Shown here piece after piece: positions 43,529-50,360 of a DNA stretch of 64,000 bases. A program made the position numbers and the translations under genes. Origin of the DNA: DATCLS01 sp036563805 (lineage in GTDB: Bacteria; Actinomycetota; Acidimicrobiia; Acidimicrobiales; VFJN01); NCBI GenBank assembly GCA_036563805.1, contig DATCLS010000007.1, forward strand, positions 24,657-88,656, given 5' to 3'. Position 1 is the first letter of the stretch; each line of letters begins with the position of its first letter. The notes under the pieces are model-generated. The model was given only the letters and a program-made list of their open reading frames with translations, had not been told where the DNA came from and did not search any database.

Positions 43529-44173
43529 CTAACTCTCCAACCAGCGCAGCACGGCCAGGACCCGGCGGTGGCCGTGGTCGGTCGGCGGCAGGTCGAGCTT
43601 CATGAAGATGTTGCTGATGTGCTTCTCGACGGCGCCCGCGCTGATCACCAGCTCGGACGCGATGGCGGTGTTGGACTTGCCCTCGGCCATGAGCCCCAGC
43701 ACCTCGCGCTCGCGGGGCGACAGCCGGTCCAGCGGGTCGCGCCGGCGGGTGCGGGCGAGCAGCTGGGCCACCACCTCGGGGTCGAGGGCGGTGCCGCCGT
43801 CGCCGACGCGCCGCACCGCCTCCATGAACTCGGACACGTCGGCGACCCGGTCCTTCAGCAGGTAGCCGAGCCCACCCGTGTCGGTGGCCAGCAGCTCGGT
43901 GGCGTAGGTCTCCTCGACGTACTGGGACAGCACGAGGATGCCGACCTCCGGCCACCGGTTGCGGACCTGGATGGCGGCCCGCAGCCCATCGTCGGTGTGG
44001 GTGGGCGGCATGCGGACGTCCACCACCGCCAGGTCGGGCTGGTGCCGTTCGACGACCTCGAGCAGGGCGTCGGCGTCGCCCACGGTGGCGACGACCTCCT
44101 CGCCCTCGTCGACGAGGAGCCGGGTCAGGCCAGCCCGGAGGAGGACGGAATCTTCGGCGATCACGATGCGCAC
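43529..44173 (-). CDS. NarL/LuxR-family response regulator
   Basis: This 214-residue protein has a receiver domain with IAEDSVLLRAGLTRLL at the start, phospho-acceptor Asp in LAVVDVRMPP (about 54), VLSQY at the switch position and LLKDRV with the conserved Lys. A LuxR helix-turn-helix follows (about 145-205: LSPREREVLGLMAEGKSNTA, then ISAGAVEKHISNIFMKLDL). GTG 44173 overlaps the kinase gene by 13 bp. The VDVRMPPTHTDDGL segment is typical of actinobacterial regulators paired with HisKA_3 kinases. The GGGGTGGGG palindromes nearby are its probable binding sites. Confidence 0.92.
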   Translation of the reverse strand: MRIVIAEDSVLLRAGLTRLLVDEGEEVVATVGDADALLEVVERHQPDLAVVDVRMPPTHTDDGLRAAIQVRNRWPEVGILVLSQYVEETYATELLATDTGGLGYLLKDRVADVSEFMEAVRRVGDGGTALDPEVVAQLLARTRRRDPLDRLSPREREVLGLMAEGKSNTAIASELVISAGAVEKHISNIFMKLDLPPTDHGHRRVLAVLRWLES

Positions 44174-45423
44174 GGGAGCTCCACCAGCAACGTCGTCGGC
44201 CCCCCTTCGGGGCTCACCACGTGCATGGTGCCCCCCAGGCCGGTCACCCGGTTGTGCAGGCCGGCGAGGCCGGTGCCCTTCGTCATGTCGGCGCCGCCCC
44301 GGCCGTCGTCGCGGACCTCGACGACGAGGCGGTCGCCGGCCCGCTCGATCGTCACCCACGCCCGGCTGGCCTGAGCGTGCTTGGCCACGTTGGTCAGGGC
44401 CTCCATGACCACGAAGTAGGCCGCGCTCTCGACCGCCGCCGAGGGCCGCTCCGGCACCGTGACCTCGAGCTGCACCGGCACCGAGGCCCGGGCCACCACG
44501 GCCGACAGGGCGGCGTCGAGGCCGCGGTCCTCGAGGATCACGGGGTGGATGCCCCGGACCAGGTCGCGCAGCTCGCGCAGCGCGGCCTTGGCCTCCTCGT
44601 GAGCCTCGGCCACCATGCGCCGGCCGGCCTCGTGGTCCTCCTCCAGCCGCTGGCGGGCGGCGCCCAGCCCCATGGCCAGCGACACGAGCCGCTGCTGGGC
44701 GCCGTCGTGCAGGTCGCGCTCGATGCGGCGGCGCTCGGCCTCGGCGGAGTCGACGGCCGCGGCCCGGCTGGTCTCCAGGGCCTCGACCCGCTCGTCCAGC
44801 TCGCCCTTGGGGCGGGGGCCGAGCAGCCGGCGGCCGACGGCAGTGGCCGCCCGGGCCAGGCCGAGCGTCACCCAGGGCGCCACCACCACGAGCCCGACCA
44901 CGCCGACGAGCGCGGCCGCGACGGCACCGGCGCCCGGGCCCACCTCGAACAGCCAGAACTTGGCGGTGCCGCCCGGCAGGTGGTCGACGTAGAACGGCAG
45001 GCCGATGAGAGCGGCGGCGCCGCACCACACCAGGCCGGTCAGGATCATGAACGGCAGGCCCACGGGCAGGAGCAGCAGGTAGCCGATCTCGCGCCAGCGG
45101 GCGGGGGTGCGGACCCGCTCCCACAGCCGCCCCCACCACGACGGGCGCTGCAGCGGCGGGACGGGATCGGCGATCCGTTCACCCAGCAGCGCCTCGTACC
45201 GGGAGCGCTCGACCGTCCCCAGGATGCGGGCGGCCACGAACAGCGCCCACATCACCGGGATGGCCAGCGGGAACGTGATCAGCAACGCCACCGACGTCAC
45301 GAGGAGCGTGAAGATCACGACGAACGTGACGGTCGACGCCGGCCCCCAGAGCAGCAGGTGGGTCAGCGCCCACCACGTCCGGGGCTGCCGCCAGGGGCGG
45401 AGCAGATCACGTAGAGCGGCCAT
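44161..45423 (-). CDS. Sensor histidine kinase with sensor membrane domain (HisKA_3)
   Basis: This 420-residue kinase has four to five membrane segments in about 20-195, fitting the 'putative sensor' domain common in actinobacterial NarL-type kinases. The His box is ERDLHDGAQQRLVSLAMGLG (His about 239), and the HATPase_c domain contains EALTNVAKHAQ, VRDDGRGGAD and GTGLAGLHNRVTGLGG. ATG 45423 is taken because the membrane domain begins there. A palindrome at 45482-45505, the same as that before the module-2 transporter, sits 59 bp upstream, suggesting autoregulation. Confidence 0.9.
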   Translation of the reverse strand: MAALRDLLRPWRQPRTWWALTHLLLWGPASTVTFVVIFTLLVTSVALLITFPLAIPVMWALFVAARILGTVERSRYEALLGERIADPVPPLQRPSWWGRLWERVRTPARWREIGYLLLLPVGLPFMILTGLVWCGAAALIGLPFYVDHLPGGTAKFWLFEVGPGAGAVAAALVGVVGLVVVAPWVTLGLARAATAVGRRLLGPRPKGELDERVEALETSRAAAVDSAEAERRRIERDLHDGAQQRLVSLAMGLGAARQRLEEDHEAGRRMVAEAHEEAKAALRELRDLVRGIHPVILEDRGLDAALSAVVARASVPVQLEVTVPERPSAAVESAAYFVVMEALTNVAKHAQASRAWVTIERAGDRLVVEVRDDGRGGADMTKGTGLAGLHNRVTGLGGTMHVVSPEGGPTTLLVELPCAS

Positions 45424-45481
45424 CACGACGTCAACGGTAAGCAGGCGGCGACCCCCCGACCATGCAGGCCACGGGTGTCGC

Positions 45482-45505
45482 GGGGGTGGGGCCAACCCCA
45501 CCCCC
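45482..45505. promoter_or_regulatory. Palindromic operator GGGGTGGGG-N4-CCCCACCCC (copy 2)
   Basis: GGGGGTGGGG (45482-45491) pairs with CCCCACCCCC (45496-45505) across CCAA. The core of 9-bp arms and 4-bp spacer equals that of the site at 41396. It lies between the kinase gene (minus) and the small membrane protein gene (plus). Confidence 0.65.
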
Positions 45506-45596
45506 CTCACCTGACCGAGCCCTCTCCCGGCCCCGCGCCCGCCGGTGGCCGGCCCTCGACTTGCGGGGGCCGGCGGGGGATCGCACACTGGCCCCC

Positions 45597-46046
45597 GTGT
45601 CGACACCGGCGACCCCGCAGGCTGCGTCCGACACGCCGGTGACCGCCGATCCCCCCACGGCCACCAGACCGGCTCGCTCGGCGCGCCCCCACACGTCCGC
45701 CGACCGCCTCATGCGCCGGCTGCTGCGCATCGAGGGCGAGGCCGAGCCCGGCGCCATCCTCGGCGCCCAGCGGGCCATGACCAGCTCGATCCTGGTCTCG
45801 GCGGTCCGGTGCACGATCACCTACCTGCTGGTGCCGATCCTCACCCCCATCGTCGGAGTGCTCGACCTGGTGGCGGCGCCGCTCAGCATCCTGCTGTGCG
45901 CGGTGGCGTTCGTCATGAGCACGCGCAGCCTCCGCCGGTTCTGGCGGGCCGATCACGCCAAGCGCTGGCACTACACGGCGCTGGTGGCGGTCGTGTGGGC
46001 CTTCCTGACCGTCGCGGTGGTCCGCGACGTCGCCCAGCTCGTCTGA
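45597..46046 (+). CDS. Small membrane protein of unknown function
   Basis: This 149-residue protein (GTG start, VSTPATPQAASD) has a Thr/Pro/Ala-rich N-terminus of about 50 residues, a short amphipathic part (RLMRRLLRIEGEAEPG), and three hydrophobic segments (about 68-85, 88-105 and 126-145). FVMSTRSLRRFWRADHAKRWHY joins the last two. I do not recognise the family; similar proteins are annotated only as hypothetical in actinobacteria. The GGGGTGGGG palindrome lies about 92 bp upstream, so it may share regulation with the kinase operon. Confidence 0.6.
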   Translation: MSTPATPQAASDTPVTADPPTATRPARSARPHTSADRLMRRLLRIEGEAEPGAILGAQRAMTSSILVSAVRCTITYLLVPILTPIVGVLDLVAAPLSILLCAVAFVMSTRSLRRFWRADHAKRWHYTALVAVVWAFLTVAVVRDVAQLV

Positions 46047-46052
46047 CGCCCG

Positions 46053-46751
46053 GTGGCCGACCCGCCCACCGCCGACCCCGCCGTCGAGATCCGCCCCGCC
46101 CGGCCGGGCGACGAGCACGACATCCTGCGCCTCGTGAAAGCCCTGGCCGCCTACGAGCGGGCGCCCGACGCGGTGGAGGCGACGGCCGAGTCGTTCCGCG
46201 ACCACCTGTTCTGCGCGGACCCCCGGGTGTACGCCCACGTGGCCGAGCGGGACGGGCGGATCGTGGGGATCGCCGTGTGGTTCCTCAACTTCTCGACCTG
46301 GACCGGCACCCACGGCATCTACCTCGAGGACCTGTTCGTCGACCCCGAGGTCCGGGGCACCGGCGTCGCACGGGGGCTGATGCGGGCCCTGGCGGCAGAG
46401 GCCCGGGCCCGGGGCTGCGCCCGCTTCGAGTGGGCGGTGCTCGACTGGAACGAGCTGGCCAAGGGCTTCTACCGGCGACTCGGCGCCCGCCACAACGAGA
46501 GCTGGGAGGTCTGGCGGCTCGACCGGGCGGGCATCGCCGCGTTGGCGGCGGAGGGCGACGCCCCGGCCACGGGCGGCGGGCCGGCCGCCGGAGACACCCC
46601 GGCCACGGGCGGCGGGCCGGCCGCCGGAGACACCCCGGCCACGGGCGGCGGGCCGGCCGCCGGAGACACCCCGGCCACGGGCGGCGGGCCGGCCGCCGGA
46701 GACACCCCGGCTACGGGCGGCGCTCCCGGCGGAGCGACTCGGCCAGCGTGA
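46053..46751 (+). CDS. GNAT N-acetyltransferase (diamine acetyltransferase-like) with repeat tail
   Basis: Residues 8-165 form a GNAT domain of the spermidine/diamine acetyltransferase type: EIRPARPGDEHDILRLVKAL, the YLEDLFVDPEVRGTGVARGL acetyl-CoA motif, and AVLDWNELAKGFYRRLGAR. The last 60 residues are not GNAT: they are four exact 12-residue units (PATGGGPAAGDT) plus a fifth partial one, encoded by a 36-bp tandem repeat. The gene ends inside the 3' end of folP on the opposite strand (41-bp convergent overlap). Start GTG 46053 lies 6 bp after the preceding stop. The natural acceptor is probably a polyamine or amino acid; this is uncertain. Confidence 0.85.
   Translation: MADPPTADPAVEIRPARPGDEHDILRLVKALAAYERAPDAVEATAESFRDHLFCADPRVYAHVAERDGRIVGIAVWFLNFSTWTGTHGIYLEDLFVDPEVRGTGVARGLMRALAAEARARGCARFEWAVLDWNELAKGFYRRLGARHNESWEVWRLDRAGIAALAAEGDAPATGGGPAAGDTPATGGGPAAGDTPATGGGPAAGDTPATGGGPAAGDTPATGGAPGGATRPA
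46561..46722. repeat. 36-bp tandem repeat, four full copies plus half
   Basis: Copies begin at 46561, 46597, 46633 and 46669 and are identical; a fifth begins at 46705, differs by one base (CTAC for CCAC) and breaks off near 46722. The length is a multiple of three, so copy-number changes keep the reading frame. Confidence 0.9.
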
Positions 46752-47637
46752 GCGTCTCCGAGATCTCCTCCCGGCCCGCCAGCACCGCCGCCACCCGCAG
46801 GTAGTCGGCCACCACGCCGACGTCGTGGACGCGGAGGATCGTGCCCGGGCCGGCGAGCGCCCCGACCGCGGCCAGCGTCCCGCCCAGCCGCTCGCGGGGC
46901 GGCTTGCCGGTGACCGCGCCGATGAAGTCCTTGCGCGACAGGGCCAGCAGCACCGGGTACCCGAGCGCCCGCACGCGGTCGAGCTCGCGCAGCACCCGGA
47001 CGGTCTGGTACGGGGTCTTGGCGAAGTCGGGCCCGGGGTCGACGACCAGCGCCTCGGTCGGCACGCCCCGCCCGGTCGCCTCGGCCAGCTTCTCCTCCAG
47101 GAACGCCACGACGTCGCCGGTGACGTTGCCGGGCACGTCGTCGTAGAGCCGGGGGTCGAGGACCTTGACCTTGGGCTGCGCCCGGGTGTGCATGATCACC
47201 AGGCCGGCGCCGGTCGCGGCGCACACGTCCGCCACCTCGGGGTAGCGCAGGCCGCTCACGTCGTTGACGACGTCGGCCCCGGCGTCGAGCACGGCCCGCA
47301 CCACCTCGGGCCGGTAGGTGTCGACCGAGATCACCACGTCGTGGAGCGCAGCCCGGACGCCGGCGACCACGGGCACGACCCGGTCGATCTCCTCGCCGAC
47401 CGGGATCTCGGGCACGCCCGTGATGCCGGACTGGCCGCCGATGTCGATGATCGTGGCCCCGGCCGCCGCCTGCTCGGTCGCCTGCGCCACCCGGGCCTCG
47501 ACGGTGGCCGTGGGGTCGCCGTCGGAGAACGAGTCGGGCGTGGCGTTGACGATGCCCATGATCGCCGGCTCGGCCAGGTCGAGCCGGCGGCCGCGCGCGG
47601 CCAGGCGGGGCGCGGCGAGCCTGTCGCTGGCGGTCAT
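46711..47637 (-). CDS. folP2: Dihydropteroate synthase-like protein, FolP2 type
   Basis: This 308-residue TIM-barrel protein has the pterin-binding signature PAIMGIVNATPDSFSDGD (about 24-41), TIIDIGGQSG where the standard enzyme has DIGGESTRPG, DVVISVDTYRPEVVRAVLDAGA, NDVSGL, and ALVVDPGPDFAKTP in place of the usual DPGIGFGKT. These changes and the adjacent gpgS match the mycobacterial folP2-gpgS pair (Rv1207-Rv1208), whose FolP2 is reported not to act as a true dihydropteroate synthase. It overlaps gpgS by ATGA. No folB or folK is nearby. The TAG stop lies in the fifth unit of the 36-bp repeat. Confidence 0.85.
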   Translation of the reverse strand: MTASDRLAAPRLAARGRRLDLAEPAIMGIVNATPDSFSDGDPTATVEARVAQATEQAAAGATIIDIGGQSGITGVPEIPVGEEIDRVVPVVAGVRAALHDVVISVDTYRPEVVRAVLDAGADVVNDVSGLRYPEVADVCAATGAGLVIMHTRAQPKVKVLDPRLYDDVPGNVTGDVVAFLEEKLAEATGRGVPTEALVVDPGPDFAKTPYQTVRVLRELDRVRALGYPVLLALSRKDFIGAVTGKPPRERLGGTLAAVGALAGPGTILRVHDVGVVADYLRVAAVLAGREEISETLTLAESLRRERRP

Positions 47638-48542
47638 GCCTCGGTGAGCAGGGCGGCGAGCGGCGGCATCTCGCCGAACGTAGCCGCCAGCGGGTCGCGG
47701 CCGGGCCGGAGGAGCAGCGCCGGGTCGGCGGCCGCCACCCCGGCCCGCTGCAGGCCGGTCTGGAGCACGGTGAGGGCCTGGGGCCCGAGCTCGTCGAGGT
47801 GGCGGTTGCGGTGGCGGCGCGTGCCGAGGTCGGACTGGGCGATGACCTCGGGGCCGGCCAGCTCGGCGATGTCGATGAGCAGCCCGAGGTCGACGCCGTA
47901 GCCCCGCACGAACGGCAGGCGCTCGAGCAGCGACCGGCGGCCGGCGTACTCGCCGGACAGCGGCTGGAGGATCGTGGCGAGGTGCGGGAACAGCGTGGCC
48001 AGCAGCGGCCGGGCCATCAGCTCGGTGACCCGCCCGCCGGAGTCGCCCGAGGCGGTCGGCCGGTCGTAGAAGCCCTTGACGAACTCGATGTCCGGCCGGG
48101 TGAGCAGCGGCCCGACCAGGCCGACGACGAAGCGGGCGCCGAAGTCGGTGATGTCGGCGTCGCACCAGACGACGATGTCGCCGCGGGCGACGTGCAGCGA
48201 CCGCCACAGCGCCTCGCCCTTGCCGGGCCCGCCGGCCACGTCGGGCAGGACGTCGGCGGCGTGCACGACCCGGGCGCCGGCGGCCGCCGCCACCTCGGCC
48301 GTGCGGTCGGTGGAGTGGTCGTCGACGACGACCACCTCGTCGACCAGGCCCGTCCGGGCGACCAGGGTGCGGACCAGGATGCGCACGACGTCGCCCACCG
48401 TGGCCGCCTCGTCGTGGGCCGGGATGCACACGGAGATCGTCTGGTCGCCCTTGGCCCGCGCCAGGTCGCGCGCGTCGAAGTCGCGCCAGTGGAACATGCG
48501 GGACGGACGGTTGTCCGGGCGGAGGTCGTTGTGGTTCACCAT
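47634..48542 (-). CDS. gpgS: Glucosyl-3-phosphoglycerate synthase
   Basis: This 302-residue GT-A glycosyltransferase (family GT81) has VCIPAHDEAATVGDVVRIL (UDP-sugar binding), DEVVVVDDHSTDRTAEVA, GPGKGEALWRSL and the metal-binding DAD in VVWCDADITDFGARFV, then PLSGEYAGRRSLLERLPFVR and YGVDLGLLIDIA. It makes glucosyl-3-phosphoglycerate from UDP- or ADP-glucose and 3-phosphoglycerate, the first step to glucosylglycerate and, in mycobacteria, methylglucose lipopolysaccharides. It is translationally coupled to the folP2-like gene. The gap to the PhoX-like gene (48543-48738) shows no gene or clear signal. Confidence 0.93.
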   Translation of the reverse strand: MVNHNDLRPDNRPSRMFHWRDFDARDLARAKGDQTISVCIPAHDEAATVGDVVRILVRTLVARTGLVDEVVVVDDHSTDRTAEVAAAAGARVVHAADVLPDVAGGPGKGEALWRSLHVARGDIVVWCDADITDFGARFVVGLVGPLLTRPDIEFVKGFYDRPTASGDSGGRVTELMARPLLATLFPHLATILQPLSGEYAGRRSLLERLPFVRGYGVDLGLLIDIAELAGPEVIAQSDLGTRRHRNRHLDELGPQALTVLQTGLQRAGVAAADPALLLRPGRDPLAATFGEMPPLAALLTEA

Positions 48543-48738
48543 CGCAGCAGGGGCCTGCGCCGCCAGCGGGGGACCGGCGGCGACCGAGGTGACGCTATTC
48601 GCCCGGGCGCCGGATTCCGCACTCGCGGCGCAGGATCGCGCGCTACGCGTTCATATCCCTACGGTGCGGCCGGGGCGCGCCGGTCGCCGCCGGCGCGCCG
48701 CCCATCCGGGCGCTCGGGGCACCCCGGCCGACGTCCGG

Positions 48739-50172
48739 CTAGAGCGCGCCCCGGTGCCAGGGCCCGGTGATGGCCACGGTCAGGCCGCTGCCCGGCTCGG
48801 CGCCGCCCTGGATGTTGGCGAACAGCGTCCGCCCGTCGGGCGAGAACGTCGGGCCGGCGAACTCCGAGTCGCTCATCACGTTCACGGCCAGCTCGAACGC
48901 CTCGCCGTGGCGGCTCACGCCGACGAGGCGGTTGACGTCCTCGATGCCGGGGGCGGCGGGGTGGCCGCCGCCGCCGGCGGCGCTGGCGTTGTCCTCGGCG
49001 AGGATCAGGCCGCCCCGAGGCGAGACCGTCAGGTTGTCGGGCGAGTCGAGCACCGAGCCGCCGGGCGACTCGAAGAACAGCGTCAGCGTCTCGCGCCGGG
49101 GGTCGTAGTGCCAGACCTGGCCGAAGCCGGCGTCGCCGCCGCTGGTCGACACGAAGAAGAAGCCCTGCGTCGACCGGTCGTACCAGATGCCCTCGAGCCG
49201 GTTGAAGGCGGCGGCGCCGCCCGCCGCCCCCTGGAGCGGCACCGGCGTGGCGCCGCCCTCGAGGTCGGGGTCGGGGTCGTCGATCGGGACCCAGCGCACG
49301 GGCAGCCGCCGCCCGACCCGCTGGCCGGTGATCGTGTCGTAGCGGTCGCGGCCCCGCACGGCCAGCTGCTCCAGCCGGCCGCCCCGGTGCAGGCGCCCGG
49401 GATCGCGGGGCCGGAACCGGTAGAAGCCGCTGTCGTTGCCGTCGTCCTCGGTCAGGTACACGTAGCCGGTACGGGGGTCGACGGCCACGGCCTCGTGCGA
49501 GAACCGCCCGGTCGCGGTGACCGGCAGCGGGGTGGCGACGCCCCCACGGGCGTCCGCGGGCACGAGGAAGATGTAGCCGTGCTTGCGGCCCCAGCCGTCG
49601 TCGGGGCCCGCGATCGTCTCCTCGCAGGTGATCCAGCCGGCGTCACGGTAGGCGACGCCGCCGGCGCAGTTGGTGAACGAGCCGCCGAAGCTGGCCCAGT
49701 CGCGCACCACCCGGCCCCGGCGGGTGTCGAACAGCACCGACACGGTGCCGCCCACGCCGACGGGGTCGTAGCGACGGTGCTCGGGCACCTGCACCGACCC
49801 CGCCACCGTGCCGGGGGCCGTGCGGACCTCGTGGTTGCGGATGAGCAGCGTCGTGCCCCGCGGCCCCCGGAAGGCGGCCATGCCGTCGTGGGCCCGCGGC
49901 GTGGGCGTGCCGTCGCTCATCGGGGCGCCGGTGCGCGAGAAGGTCACGTACTCGAAGCCGTCGGGCAGGGCCAGGATCTCGTCGCCGTTCTGGTCCCGCT
50001 TGCGGGACACCGGGCCGTAGCCGCCGCGGCCCCGGCGGCCGCCGCCGAGAGCGGGGGCCGGCGTGGCCCCGGCCGCGCTGAGCGTCTGGAACAGCCCGCC
50101 GGCGGCGAGGGCGGTGGCGCCGGCCGCGGCGGCGCTGCGGGCGAGGAAGGAGCGGCGGTCGAGCGTGGACAT
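48739..50172 (-). CDS. Tat-secreted PhoX-like (DUF839) phosphatase
   Basis: This 477-residue protein begins with a Tat signal (DRRSFLARSAAAAGATALAAGG, about 5-27; the motif carries RR followed by SFLA) and then a DUF839/PhoX domain: RTGAPMSDGTPTPRAHDGMA, LLIRNHEVR, GGSFTNCAGGVAYRDAGWIT-CEET with the conserved Cys and Glu ligands, FSHEAVAVDPRTGYVYLTED, and SPDNLTVSPRGGLILAEDN near the end. PhoX enzymes use an Fe-Ca cofactor to release phosphate from esters outside the membrane. A pair of 11-bp direct repeats (50187-50216) upstream may be a Pho-type box. Confidence 0.87.
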   Translation of the reverse strand: MSTLDRRSFLARSAAAAGATALAAGGLFQTLSAAGATPAPALGGGRRGRGGYGPVSRKRDQNGDEILALPDGFEYVTFSRTGAPMSDGTPTPRAHDGMAAFRGPRGTTLLIRNHEVRTAPGTVAGSVQVPEHRRYDPVGVGGTVSVLFDTRRGRVVRDWASFGGSFTNCAGGVAYRDAGWITCEETIAGPDDGWGRKHGYIFLVPADARGGVATPLPVTATGRFSHEAVAVDPRTGYVYLTEDDGNDSGFYRFRPRDPGRLHRGGRLEQLAVRGRDRYDTITGQRVGRRLPVRWVPIDDPDPDLEGGATPVPLQGAAGGAAAFNRLEGIWYDRSTQGFFFVSTSGGDAGFGQVWHYDPRRETLTLFFESPGGSVLDSPDNLTVSPRGGLILAEDNASAAGGGGHPAAPGIEDVNRLVGVSRHGEAFELAVNVMSDSEFAGPTFSPDGRTLFANIQGGAEPGSGLTVAITGPWHRGAL

Positions 50173-50186
50173 CTGGCGATCCCCCT

Positions 50187-50216
50187 GTCTGGGAACGTGC
50201 TCCGGGTCTGGGAACG
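50187..50216. promoter_or_regulatory. 11-bp direct repeats before the phoX-like gene
   Basis: GTCTGGGAACG occurs at 50187-50197 and 50206-50216, 19 bp apart centre to centre (about two helical turns). The reverse complement contains GTTCCC twice, reminiscent of direct-repeat response-regulator sites such as PHO boxes. It lies between the divergent phoX-like and xfp genes. Confidence 0.45.
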
Positions 50217-50360
50217 GTGTTCGCACCGGCGACGCTAAGGAGCCGAGGAATCCGGCGATCGGCCGGCGCGCGAACCGCCGCCGACGGCCGGGTGAACTTT
50301 TGCCGCGCCGTCCGCGCATCTCCCCGTATCGCCGGGCCGCTCCCGGGGGAGACTCGGGGC

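Noticed and set aside
46561..46722. CRISPR-like array
   Set aside because: The 36-bp units are directly adjacent with no spacers and lie inside a coding frame; no cas genes are present.
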